Of a DNA stretch of 64,000 nt, positions 17,920-26,537 are shown in pieces (positions within the stretch are counted from its first letter, which is position 1; each line of letters opens with the position of its first letter). Source of the DNA: Ralstonia sp. UBA689 (GTDB lineage: Bacteria > Pseudomonadota > Gammaproteobacteria > Burkholderiales > Burkholderiaceae); assembly GCF_002298975.1 (NCBI RefSeq), contig NZ_DBMV01000019.1, positions 39,347 through 103,346 on the forward strand. Direction: 5' to 3'. Below the pieces are notes generated by a model. That model had not been told where the DNA came from, ran no database searches, and was given only the letters and a program-made list of their open reading frames with translations. The translations under genes were made by a program, and so were the position numbers.

Positions 17920-20900
17920 TCAGGCAGCCCGCTGCGCCGCCGCCGGATCACGCCACTGTGCCAGCAGCTTGTTCCAGCGGATGCGAGCAGCCGCCAAGTT
18001 GGCTTCCTTCACATGGCCGAAGCCGCGGATGTCTTCCGGCAGGCGTGCCAGTTCCACCGCTTGGGCCAGCTTCTGCGCGGTCAGCCCCTTCACGAGTTCT
18101 TCCACCAGCGCCCGGTATTCGCCGATCAGCGCGCGCTCGGTGCGGCGCTCTTCAGTCTTGCCGAAGATGTCGAGCGCCGTGCCGCGCAGGCCCTTGAGCT
18201 TGGCGAGCAGCTTGAAGATGCGCATCGTGTTCGGGCCGAAGCGTTGCTTGATCAGATGCCCCTTCTCGTCGCGCTTGGCCGTCATCGGCGGCGCGAGCCA
18301 GAAGTTGAGCTGGTAGTCGCGGCCTGGCTCGCCTTCAAACTGCGCGCGCAGCTTGTCGAGGAAGGCTGGGTCGGTGTACAGGCGCGCGACTTCGTATTCG
18401 TCCTTGTACGCCATCAGCTTCGACAGGTTGCGCGCCACGGCTTCGGTGAGCGCCAGCGGCTGGTTGGCTCCGACGACTGCGGTTTCAGCCGTGCGCACGC
18501 GCTCGACCACCGAGCGGAACTCTGCAGCGTACGCCGCGTTCTGGTACGCAGTCAGCAGATCGACGCGACGGGCGATCAGCGTGTCCAGCGAGGGCAGGGC
18601 GATCACATCCGCCTTGGCACGCGGCGCGCCGTCGGCCAGCATCATCACGGCATCGCGGTCGTGCGCAAGGTGACGGCCCCATTCAAATGCGGCCTTGTTC
18701 TTGTCGACCGCCACGCCGTTCAGTTCGATGGCGCGGATGAGCGCGTCGTGCGTGAGCGGAATCCAGCCCTTTTGCCAGGCAAAGCCCAGCACCAGCGGGT
18801 TGGTGTAGATCGCGTCGCCAAGCAGGCGCACGGCCAGCGCGCTGGCGTCTTCAAACGCGCAGGCGTCGCCCACGGCGGCGCGAATGTCCGCTTCAGCCGA
18901 GCTGCCCGGGAAGCGCCAGTTCGGGTTCTTGATGAAGTCGGCCGTCGGCGTAGCGGCGCTGTTGACGATGGCGCGCGTCTGGCCGTGCTGCACCTTGGAG
19001 AGCACCTCGTCGGAGGCGGAGACGATCTCGTCGCAGCCGATTACCAGGTCCGCCTCGCCCATGGCAATGCGCGTCGCGTGAATGCTGTCCGGACGTTCGC
19101 CGATCTGCACGTGCGAGAGCACTGCGCCGCCCTTCTGCGCCAGGCCCGCCATGTCGAGCACGGTCACGCCCTTGCCCTCGATGTGCGCCGCCATGCCCAG
19201 CAGGCCGCCGATGGTCACCACGCCCGTGCCGCCCACGCCCGTCACCAGCACGCCGTATGCGCGCTGGATGGCGGGCAGTTCGGGGTGCGGCAGCAGCGGC
19301 AGGCTGTCGGTCGACACGCCGCGCGACTCGGGCTTGCGCACCTGCGCGCCTTCAGCCGTCACAAAGCTCGGGCAGAAGCCGTTCACGCACGAGAAATCCT
19401 TGTTGCACGACGACTGGTTGATCTTGCGCTTGGTGCCCAGCTCCGTGTCCAGCGGCTCGACCGACAGGCAGTTCGACTTGACCGAGCAATCGCCGCAGCC
19501 TTCGCACACCGCGTCGTTGATGAACGCGCGGCGTGCCGGATCGGCCATCGTGCCGCGCTTGCGGCGGCGACGTTTCTCGGTGGCGCAGGTCTGGTCGTAG
19601 ATCAGCACGCTGGTGCCCTGTACCTCGCGCAGTTCGCGCTGGATGGCATCGAGGCGGTCGCGGTGGTGCACGGTCACGCCTTCGGGCAGCTTGATGGCCG
19701 CGTTGTACTTCTCCGGCTCGTCCGTGACGATGACGATGCGCGACGTGCCTTCGGCATGCACCTGCGCGGCAATCTGCGGCACCGACAGCGGGCCGTCGAC
19801 CGGCTGGCCGCCCGTCATGGCGACAGCGTCGTTATAGAGCAGCTTGTAGGTGATGTTCACCTTGGCCGCGATGGAGGCGCGAATCGCCAGCAGGCCCGAG
19901 TGGTAGTACGTGCCGTCGCCCAGGTTGGCGAACACGTGCTTGTCGCCCGAGAACGGCATCTGGCCGATCCACGCCACGCCTTCGCCGCCCATCTGGCTGA
20001 AGGTGTCGGTGCGGCGGTCCATCCACACGGTCATGTAATGGCAGCCGATGCCGGCCAGCGCGCGCGAGCCTTCGGGCACGTTGGTCGACGTGTTGTGCGG
20101 GCAGCCCGAGCAAAACCACGGCTTGCGCTCGGCGGTGATGCGCGGCTTGGCCAGCGCCTTTTCCTTCGCGGTGATGATGGCCAGGCGCGCTTCAATGCGG
20201 GCGCGCACGTCGGAAGGCAGCTCGAACTTCTCCAGGCGCGTGGCGATGGCGCGGGCGATCAGCGCGGGCGACAGCTCGTAATGCGCCGGCAGCAGCCAGT
20301 TGGCCATCGGCACCGACCATTCGCCGCCGGCGTTGTCGCGCTCGTCGAACTTGCCGTACACGCGCGGACGCACGTCGTCGCGGTAGTTGTACAGCTCTTC
20401 CTTCAGTTGGTATTCCAGGATCTGGCGCTTCTCTTCCACCACCAGGATCTCTTGCAGCCCCTCGGCAAAGGCGCGCGCGCCGTGGGCTTCGAGCGGCCAC
20501 ACGCAGCCGACCTTGTACAGGCGGATGCCGATGCGGCGGCAGGTTTCCTCATCAAGGCCGAGATCGACCAGCGCCTGACGCACGTCGAGGTATGCCTTGC
20601 CGGCGGTCATGATGCCGAAGCGTGCCTGCGGCGAATCGAGCACCACGCGGTCGAGCTTGTTGGCACGCACGTAAGACAGACCCGCGTACCACTTGTAGTC
20701 GAGCAGGCGGGCTTCCTGCACCAGCGGCGGATCGGGCCAGCGGATGTTCAGGCCGCCCTGCGGCATGACGAAATCTTCGGGCAGGATGATCTCGGCGCGG
20801 TGCGGATCGACGTCCACCGAGGCAGAGGACTCCACCACGTCCGTCACGCACTTCATCGACACCCACAGGCCGGAGTAGCGGCTCATCGCCCAGCCGTGCA

Positions 20901-21480
20901 GGCCGTAGTCGAGGTATTCCTGCACGTTTGACGGATATAGCACCGGAATGCCGGCCGCCTTGAAGACGTGCTCTGACTGGTGCGCCAGCGTGGACGACTT
21001 GCACGCGTGGTCATCACCCGCCAGCACCAGCACCCCGCCGTGCGCAGACGAGCCCGCCGAGTTGGCGTGCTTGAACACGTCGATGGTGCGGTCGACACCC
21101 GGCCCCTTGCCGTACCACATGCCGAACACGCCATCGAACTTGGCCGACGGATACAGGTTGACCTGCTGCGAGCCCCAGACCGACGTGGCGGCCAGGTCTT
21201 CATTGAGCCCCGCCTGGAAGACGATGTTGTGCCCGGACAGATGCTTCTTGGCCTTCCACAGGGCCTGGTCCAGCGCCCCCAGCGGCGAGCCGCGGTAGCC
21301 GGAGATGAAGCCCGCCGTGTTCAGCCCGGCGGCGCGGTCGCGCTCCTGCTGCAGCATCGGCAGACGCACCAGTGCCTGCGTGCCGCTGATGTAGATGCGG
21401 CCACGCTCGAGCGTGTACTTGTCGTCCAGGGAAACGGTTTCGAGCGCGCGGCGTAGCGCGTCGTTCAGAGGGGCATTCAT
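17920..21480 (-). CDS. indolepyruvate ferredoxin oxidoreductase family protein (fused subunits)
   Basis: This 1186-aa enzyme fuses the alpha and beta parts of 2-oxoacid:ferredoxin oxidoreductases. It would decarboxylate aryl-pyruvates (indolepyruvate, phenylpyruvate) to acyl-CoA using thiamine diphosphate and iron-sulfur clusters. The N-terminal pyrimidine-binding region has GYRGSPLGALDQ, the TPP-binding part has FCSGCPHNTSTN and GDGTYYHSG, and a ferredoxin-like segment CEGCGDCSVKSNC...C...CVNGFC binds a cluster. The gamma-like domain starts at GVLVTGVGGTGVVTIGG. Length is typical of the proteobacterial fused form. The start MNAPLNDAL is chosen by family N-terminus; the upstream extension is not family-like. 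It is monocistronic with a clear terminator. Confidence 0.93.
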   Translation of the reverse strand: MNAPLNDALRRALETVSLDDKYTLERGRIYISGTQALVRLPMLQQERDRAAGLNTAGFISGYRGSPLGALDQALWKAKKHLSGHNIVFQAGLNEDLAATSVWGSQQVNLYPSAKFDGVFGMWYGKGPGVDRTIDVFKHANSAGSSAHGGVLVLAGDDHACKSSTLAHQSEHVFKAAGIPVLYPSNVQEYLDYGLHGWAMSRYSGLWVSMKCVTDVVESSASVDVDPHRAEIILPEDFVMPQGGLNIRWPDPPLVQEARLLDYKWYAGLSYVRANKLDRVVLDSPQARFGIMTAGKAYLDVRQALVDLGLDEETCRRIGIRLYKVGCVWPLEAHGARAFAEGLQEILVVEEKRQILEYQLKEELYNYRDDVRPRVYGKFDERDNAGGEWSVPMANWLLPAHYELSPALIARAIATRLEKFELPSDVRARIEARLAIITAKEKALAKPRITAERKPWFCSGCPHNTSTNVPEGSRALAGIGCHYMTVWMDRRTDTFSQMGGEGVAWIGQMPFSGDKHVFANLGDGTYYHSGLLAIRASIAAKVNITYKLLYNDAVAMTGGQPVDGPLSVPQIAAQVHAEGTSRIVIVTDEPEKYNAAIKLPEGVTVHHRDRLDAIQRELREVQGTSVLIYDQTCATEKRRRRKRGTMADPARRAFINDAVCEGCGDCSVKSNCLSVEPLDTELGTKRKINQSSCNKDFSCVNGFCPSFVTAEGAQVRKPESRGVSTDSLPLLPHPELPAIQRAYGVLVTGVGGTGVVTIGGLLGMAAHIEGKGVTVLDMAGLAQKGGAVLSHVQIGERPDSIHATRIAMGEADLVIGCDEIVSASDEVLSKVQHGQTRAIVNSAATPTADFIKNPNWRFPGSSAEADIRAAVGDACAFEDASALAVRLLGDAIYTNPLVLGFAWQKGWIPLTHDALIRAIELNGVAVDKNKAAFEWGRHLAHDRDAVMMLADGAPRAKADVIALPSLDTLIARRVDLLTAYQNAAYAAEFRSVVERVRTAETAVVGANQPLALTEAVARNLSKLMAYKDEYEVARLYTDPAFLDKLRAQFEGEPGRDYQLNFWLAPPMTAKRDEKGHLIKQRFGPNTMRIFKLLAKLKGLRGTALDIFGKTEERRTERALIGEYRALVEELVKGLTAQKLAQAVELARLPEDIRGFGHVKEANLAAARIRWNKLLAQWRDPAAAQRAA

Positions 21481-22169
21481 GCGTGCTCCGTGTGGGTGTG
21501 CCGGGATCGCCGACAGCAGGTCTCTTTTGGTGCCGCCTGCGCCGCTTCTTGTGGAAGCTGACAGACAGCCATGGGTGCGGGCATCGTAGCATTGCGTGAC
21601 ATTCCCAACACCGTGCAACGCAGCAAGAATGGGGGTGGGTTTTCCCGAGGTTGCGGCGCTTTCGGCACAGATGTGGCGCATCGGCCGGACCGACAACGCG
21701 GATGCTGCGGTGCAGGCAAATGCGAGAAGGCGAATGCGACGGGCGCGCCATGAATCCGCAAACTTGCGTCAAAAAGCAAAGCCTGCGTCACCTTGCCTCT
21801 GGACTTTCCTTGGCAGCGCCGCCATCCTGCGCGGTTCCGTTCAGAGAACCCTTTTTCCCCTTCCCAGGCCATGCTTCACACCCAACACATTCGCGCGCGT
21901 CGCCGGCAAGCCTTGCCGGTTGCTTGCACGCGCGTGCGTTGCGGTGCCGCGCATGATCTGCTGCCACCCACGCACGCTGCCCTCCGGCACTTCCTGCTCG
22001 CCCGGCTTTCGTAAGCCGTGCGGGGCGTCGCCCATTCGGGCACAACAGCCCCGTACGGCCACTCCCGCTTCTGCCTCGTCTTCAACTCCGGTGCTGGCGC
22101 CATGCGCGCCAGCACCGGCACGTCCGCCACTTCCGATTGACCACCGGGTGGCCGGGCGCAGGAACCGCC
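21481..22169. other. intergenic region, 689 bp
   Basis: This long gap lies between two divergent genes and should hold both promoters. No coding sequence on either strand is convincing; frames here are Arg/Pro/Ser-rich shadows. A strong hairpin near its right end (22088-22118) is listed separately. Nothing else was recognised. Confidence 0.5.
22088..22118. promoter_or_regulatory. 13-bp perfect hairpin in the leader of the 22170 gene
   Basis: CCGGTGCTGGCGC pairs perfectly with GCGCCAGCACCGG around a 5-nt CATGC loop, ending 52 nt before the start codon of the next gene. No T-run follows, so it is not an ordinary terminator. It could be an RNA leader structure or a protein-binding palindrome. 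Confidence 0.5.
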
Positions 22170-23033
22170 ATGGAACTCACCCAGAATTTCGTCAAGGCCA
22201 AGCAGCCTTGCGCGGATGGCTATCGCTGGTACATCCGCAACCGCCGCAACGGCACCGATTACCAACATCTGCTGGACGGCCTCGTGCGCGACGGCCGCGT
22301 CTCCGATGCCTGCTGGCTGCTCGACCAGTTCGGCCCGACCGACACCGTGCTCGAAGCCGACGACATCGAGGCCGATGCGCTGGTCTTTGCCGGCACGATC
22401 ATCGTGCGCGGCGGCATTCACGTCGACACCGTGCTGCGTGCGGGCCAGGCCATCCGCGTGGGTGGTGGTGTGCGTGCGGGCGAGTCCATCATTACCGGCG
22501 GTGATCTGGACGCCAAGGGCGGCGTGTATTGCGGCGGCACCGTGGAGGTGAGCGGCGACATCCGCGTTGGCTGGAGCCTGACCGTCACCGGCGCGCTGCA
22601 TTGTGGCGGCGTCGCGCGAGTGCATCGCGACCTGCATTGCGACGCCAACATCGCCGTGGGGGCCGATCTGCTGATCGGCGAAGCGTTGGCCGCATGCGGC
22701 AACGTGCGTTGCGGCAAGGGGCTGCGCGCTGGGGGCGAAGTGATCAGCGAGGCAGCGATCACCACTTTGCAAGGCATGCTTGCCGGCGCCGACCTGCGCG
22801 CGGGCACGCATCTCGAAGCCGGCTGGGGCATCAAGGCTGGCGGTGACATCGAAACCGGCGGCGCCATCCGCGCAGGCGAGGGCGTCGAGGCTGGCGGCGC
22901 GATTGTTGCCGGGCCGGGCTACGGCATTCACGCCGGCCTGGCCGTGCGCATGGATGATTGGCCTGCCAGCGCCCGCATTCTTGCGGCCGAGCGTCCGGCG
23001 CGCCTCGTCAGCGGACACTGGGAGGCCGCATGA
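22170..23033 (+). CDS. hypothetical protein with beta-solenoid-like repeats
   Basis: This 287-aa protein was not assigned to a named family. From about residue 80 to 260 it consists of short degenerate repeats alternating small hydrophobic, Gly and polar positions: TIIVRGGIHVDTVLRAGQ, then AGADLRAGTHLEAGW, KAGGDIETGGAIRAGE. This pattern suggests a right-handed beta-helix like bactofilins and polymer-forming cytoskeletal proteins. The N-terminal 80 residues (CADGYRWYIRNRRNGTDYQHLL) are a separate cap. There is no signal peptide or membrane segment. Its stop overlaps the start of the next gene (ATGA), so both proteins are made together. Function unknown. Confidence 0.72.
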   Translation: MELTQNFVKAKQPCADGYRWYIRNRRNGTDYQHLLDGLVRDGRVSDACWLLDQFGPTDTVLEADDIEADALVFAGTIIVRGGIHVDTVLRAGQAIRVGGGVRAGESIITGGDLDAKGGVYCGGTVEVSGDIRVGWSLTVTGALHCGGVARVHRDLHCDANIAVGADLLIGEALAACGNVRCGKGLRAGGEVISEAAITTLQGMLAGADLRAGTHLEAGWGIKAGGDIETGGAIRAGEGVEAGGAIVAGPGYGIHAGLAVRMDDWPASARILAAERPARLVSGHWEAA

Positions 23034-23692
23034 CCGGCACTCTCCCATTGCCTGCGCTCCGTGCTCTGCCAACGTTGGCGTCGATCACGCAGGCCTTGCG
23101 CCAATGGCTGCAGCCACTCGCGCTGCGCATCGACGTTGAGCACGGCAGTGACGATATCGAGCGCGAAATCGACTCGCTGTATGAACGCATGCAGACGCCA
23201 GGTTTTGCATTGCACGGCATGACGATCGACGATCGCACGCTGCCCGGTTTCCGGCTGCACACGCGCGAGGCCGATGGCGAGATCTACGTCTATGTCGAAG
23301 ACGTGGCTGCGCGACGGCTGGCGGGCTATACGGTGTTCAACCGCCTGATCGAGCTGGACAAGCGCGCCGACCGCGTTCTGCGCGCGCCGCACTCCAAGTA
23401 CGCGGCGGCGTATCAGCGGCGCGGGCTGGCTTCGGCGGTGTACCGGCGCGCGCTTGACGACGGCATGTGCCTGATGAGCGGGGCGCGGCAATCCACCGGC
23501 GCGCATGCGCTGTGGCAATCGCTCGCGGCGCGCTATGCCTCAGGGTACGTGGAGGTGCGGGACAAGCGCCTGCGCTACTTGGGCGACCGCGTTGACGCTG
23601 ACGTGCTCGACGCCCTGCATACGCGGCGCGTGCTGCTGGGCGTGGGCTGGAGCGTGGAGGCCTTGGCTGCGGCCACGAAGATGGCCGTCTGA
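23030..23692 (+). CDS. GNAT-like acetyltransferase of unknown role
   Basis: This 220-aa protein is translationally coupled to the upstream gene through an ATGA overlap. The middle region YQRRGLASAVYRRALDDGMCLMSG, followed by STGAHALWQSLA, looks like GNAT motif A (Q/R-x-x-G-x-A) and the following helix, as in phage-type N-acetyltransferases. The N-terminal 60 residues (IEREIDSLYERM) are helical. The C-terminus contains a strand-rich YVEVRDKRLRYLGDRVDADV. Acetyl-CoA binding is inferred from the motif only. Co-production suggests that it modifies or works with the solenoid-like protein. Confidence 0.65.
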   Translation: MTGTLPLPALRALPTLASITQALRQWLQPLALRIDVEHGSDDIEREIDSLYERMQTPGFALHGMTIDDRTLPGFRLHTREADGEIYVYVEDVAARRLAGYTVFNRLIELDKRADRVLRAPHSKYAAAYQRRGLASAVYRRALDDGMCLMSGARQSTGAHALWQSLAARYASGYVEVRDKRLRYLGDRVDADVLDALHTRRVLLGVGWSVEALAAATKMAV

Positions 23693-23698
23693 CCGATC

Positions 23699-25195
23699 CT
23701 ACGCGGCAACCTGTTCGATCACCCGCCGCATCTGCATGACCAACCCGTCCATCGCCTCGGCCGGCACGTTGCCGTAGCCGAGGACGAAGCCGTTGTATTG
23801 CGCGCTCTGCGTGCCCGGCAGGCAGAAGCGAGACAGCGGCCGCAGCACCATCCCCTGCGCGCGGGCAGCAACGGTGACGTCCACGTCCCGCACCGGCGCG
23901 TCGAGCCGCGCCGACAGGTGCATGCCCCCCGCGCCGCCCGAAACGGTCACCACACCGCTCAGGTGCGTTTCGAGCGCCGCCTGCAGCGCGTCGCGGCGCT
24001 CGCCGTACAGGCGCCGCATGCGCCGCAGGTGCCGCGTGAAATGCCCCGCCTCAATGAACTCCGTCAGCGCGAGCTGTTCAGGTACGCGTCCGCGCAGCAT
24101 CAGTGCGCCGGCGCTCAGGCGCAGCACGGGCGCCAGCGCTGGCGGCACCACCATGTAGCCCAGGCGCAGCGCCGGAAACAGCATCTTGCTGAAGGTGCCC
24201 AGGTAGATCACCGGTGCGTCGGCGGCGAGGCCTTGCACGGCAGACAGTGGCGCGCCGCTGTGGCGGAACTCGCTGTCGTAGTCGTCTTCGATGATCCACG
24301 TGCCGGCCGCACGTGCTTGCTGGATCAGCGCGAGCCGCCGCTCCAGGCTCATCACCGCACCCAGCGGGTATTGGTGCGACGGCGTGATGTAGATCAGCTT
24401 CGGCGGAGTGTCGCGCCAGTCTTCCGGACGTGGGGCGAGGCCATCTGCGTCGATGCCGATCGGCACCAGCCGCAGGTCGGCGGCCAGCAGGGCGGCGCGT
24501 GCGCCGTAGTAGCCGGGGTTCTCGATCCAGGCGGTGTCGCCCGCGTCGGCCAGCGCTCGGGCGCACAAGTCGAGGCTGTTCTGGGTGCCGTCGGTGATGA
24601 ACACCTGCGCCGCCTCACAGCGTGCACCGCGCGAGACGCGCAGGTATTCCGCCACGGCCTGGCGCAGCGCCACGTTGCCTTCCACCGGGCTGTAGCCGAG
24701 CTGGCCGGGGCCGACGCGGCGCCATGCGCGTTCCACGCAGCGCCGCCACTGCGCGAGCGGAAACTCGTCCAGCGCGGGTGTGCCCGGCAGAAACGGCAGC
24801 AGGTCGGCCATCTCTCCCCTTGGGCGCTCGAGCCCGGCCACACGGCGCGACAGCGCGGGCGGTGCGGGTGGTGTTTGCGGCGGCTGTGCCGGAGCCTGCT
24901 GCCGCCCTTGTTGGAGACCAACATGCGCCACCACAGTGCCTTGCCGCCGGCTGAGCACAAAGCCCTCCGCCGCCAATTGCTCGTACGCATACAGCACCGA
25001 GTTGCGCGCGATGCCCAGTTCTTCGGCCAGCGTGCGCGACGGCGCCAGTCGCGTGCCTTCCTCGATCTGGCCGCTCAGGATGGCCGCGCGCAGGCAGGCA
25101 TACAGCCGATGCTGCTGCGAGGTGCGTGTGCCGCTCTCGCCTGTGCCGCGCGCCGCGGTGCGTTCGTAGTTCGACAGCAAGACGCCGTAGTCCAT
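23699..25195 (-). CDS. MocR/PdxR-type PLP-dependent transcriptional regulator
   Basis: This 498-aa fusion joins a GntR winged helix to a fold-type I aminotransferase domain. The DNA-binding part (about residues 25-90) has LAPSRTLAEELGIARNSV and AYEQLAAEGFV. The aminotransferase part has DGTQNSLDLCARAL, EDDYDSEFRH and the PLP-lysine region LGTFSKMLFPALRLGY. The start MDYGVLLSNYE fits the family; an in-frame ATG 13 codons upstream exists. It is divergent, with about 90 nt between starts, from a flavin-binding PNPOx-like gene, a classic MocR-target arrangement, so it probably controls that gene in response to a B6-related ligand. Confidence 0.92.
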   Translation of the reverse strand: MDYGVLLSNYERTAARGTGESGTRTSQQHRLYACLRAAILSGQIEEGTRLAPSRTLAEELGIARNSVLYAYEQLAAEGFVLSRRQGTVVAHVGLQQGRQQAPAQPPQTPPAPPALSRRVAGLERPRGEMADLLPFLPGTPALDEFPLAQWRRCVERAWRRVGPGQLGYSPVEGNVALRQAVAEYLRVSRGARCEAAQVFITDGTQNSLDLCARALADAGDTAWIENPGYYGARAALLAADLRLVPIGIDADGLAPRPEDWRDTPPKLIYITPSHQYPLGAVMSLERRLALIQQARAAGTWIIEDDYDSEFRHSGAPLSAVQGLAADAPVIYLGTFSKMLFPALRLGYMVVPPALAPVLRLSAGALMLRGRVPEQLALTEFIEAGHFTRHLRRMRRLYGERRDALQAALETHLSGVVTVSGGAGGMHLSARLDAPVRDVDVTVAARAQGMVLRPLSRFCLPGTQSAQYNGFVLGYGNVPAEAMDGLVMQMRRVIEQVAA

Positions 25196-25287
25196 CCTGG
25201 CTCCAAGACTCTGCATTTCAGTGGGTCTATGCATGGTGCCACGATTTTTCTATCGTCGGCACATCGATTCCCATCCGGAGCCTTGCC

Positions 25288-25971
25288 ATGACCACAACTG
25301 AAACCATCCCGCCCTCCGACCGCACGCGCGTGCGCCGCGTTGCCCGCCGCGGCAGCTACGAACGCGACACGCTGCAAGCCATCCTCGACGAGGCTTACGT
25401 CTGCCACATCGCCTTTGCCGACGAGCACGGCGTGCATTGCATCCCGACCGCGTGCTGGCGCAAGGGCAATCACCTCTACATTCATGGTTCCAACGGCAGT
25501 CGCATGCTGAAGCTGGCGGGCAGTGGGGCGCAAGTCTGCGTGACCGTCACGCATATCGACGGTCTCGTGCTGGCACGCTCGGCGTTCAATCATTCGATGA
25601 ACTATCGCTCGGCGGTCATCTACGGCGCGTTCGAAGTCGTGTCCGATGCGCAGAAGCCTGCCGGGCTCGATACCTTCATGGAAGTCCTCGCGCCGGGCCG
25701 TTCACAAGAGGCCCGCCCCGGCAACGCCAAGGAGCTTGCCGCCACGACCGTGCTGCGCATTCCGCTGGATGAGGCTGCGTGCAAAGTGCGCACGGGTGGT
25801 CCGAAGGATGATGCTGAAGACCTCGCCTTGCCGGTGTGGGCCGGCGTGCTGCCGATGGCGCTGCTGCCGCTGCCGCCCGTGGTAGACGCCGCGCCTGCAG
25901 GTACGCCTGACTACGTGCGGGAGTGGAAGGACACTGCGCGTGCGCCGGTGGTGGGCGCGGTAATGTCGTGA
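25288..25971 (+). CDS. pyridoxamine 5'-phosphate oxidase-family (flavin-binding split-barrel) protein
   Basis: This 227-aa protein has the split-barrel FMN-binding layout of the PNPOx-like family: RGSYERDTLQAILDEAYVCHIAF, then CIPTACWRKGNHLYIHGSNGSRML and FNHSMNYRSAVIYGAFE. Such proteins bind FMN and often act on amines, haem or flavin-related substrates; the actual reaction here is unknown. The C-terminal 40 residues (PLPPVVDAAPAGTP...) are the usual tail of this subgroup. It is divergent from the MocR regulator. Folded repeat copy B begins 40 nt after the stop. Confidence 0.85.
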   Translation: MTTTETIPPSDRTRVRRVARRGSYERDTLQAILDEAYVCHIAFADEHGVHCIPTACWRKGNHLYIHGSNGSRMLKLAGSGAQVCVTVTHIDGLVLARSAFNHSMNYRSAVIYGAFEVVSDAQKPAGLDTFMEVLAPGRSQEARPGNAKELAATTVLRIPLDEAACKVRTGGPKDDAEDLALPVWAGVLPMALLPLPPVVDAAPAGTPDYVREWKDTARAPVVGAVMS

Positions 25972-26010
25972 GGGCCGCGGGGAGCTAGTTGGTTTTGTTT
26001 TTTTGTTTGT

Positions 26011-26527
26011 GGTGCATCCCTTGTTTCATCCCCTGCCGGGGCTGACTCACTTTTTTTGGTCTTGCCCAAAGAAAGTAAGCAAAGAAATGCGCGCCCGAGA
26101 TGGCGACCCACTCCTTGAATTTATGTCGCAGGGAGGGGAAGGGAAAAACTCGCTGCGCTCAGACAGTTTCCCTTCCTTTTTCCTCCCTGCAACAGAAATT
26201 CAAGGCGCCATCTAGGGCAGGGAAAGTCAAAAGACAAAAGCCGCACCATCTGGGCCCAAGCCCAAACGACAAAGGCCAACCGCGCGATGGGTTGGCCTTT
26301 CTCTTTTGACGTTGAAGCCTTTGATGGCGCCTTGAATTTTCGTAAGCAGGCGGAAAAGAGGTGGGGAACTGTCTGAGCGCAGCGAGTTTTCCCCGCCTCC
26401 GCCCGGTTACGCAAATTCAAGGAATCTTTCGCCATCTCGGGCGCGCCTTTCTTTTGCTTACTTTTCTTTGGCAAGACAAAGAAAAGTAGGTCGTGCCCGG
26501 GAGGGTACGAAACACTGATGGACCACC
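26011..26527. repeat. folded repeat element, copy B (two inverted units)
   Basis: The first 44 nt match copy A exactly (GGTGCATCCCTTG onward), and the right end is the inverted counterpart (to GACCACC at 26527). Inside are two approximately 110-nt hairpin units in opposite orientation, 26099-26212 and 26323-26428. Each carries the 19-nt loop found in copy A (26147-26165, and reversed at 26370-26388). Between the units, GTCAAAAG / CTTTTGAC (26226-26233, 26303-26310) enclose an 11-bp hairpin AAAGGCCAACC / GGTTGGCCTTT (26271-26281, 26290-26300). It sits between convergent genes and may end both transcripts. Confidence 0.85.
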
Positions 26528-26537
26528 AGCAAAAAAC

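Noticed and set aside
17758..20931. 1057-codon open frame on the plus strand
   Set aside because: It lies antisense to the well-supported indolepyruvate oxidoreductase gene and is His/Arg/Ala/Val-rich, a usual GC-rich mirror frame with no domain.
21571..22062. short frames in the 689-bp gap on both strands
   Set aside because: Arg/Ser/Pro-rich, poor starts, and no similarity or codon bias; treated as non-coding.
16184..26527. the two folded repeats as ends of a composite transposon
   Set aside because: The intervening 10 kb carries ordinary chromosomal genes, no transposase or integrase was found, and each copy has its own complete inverted ends.
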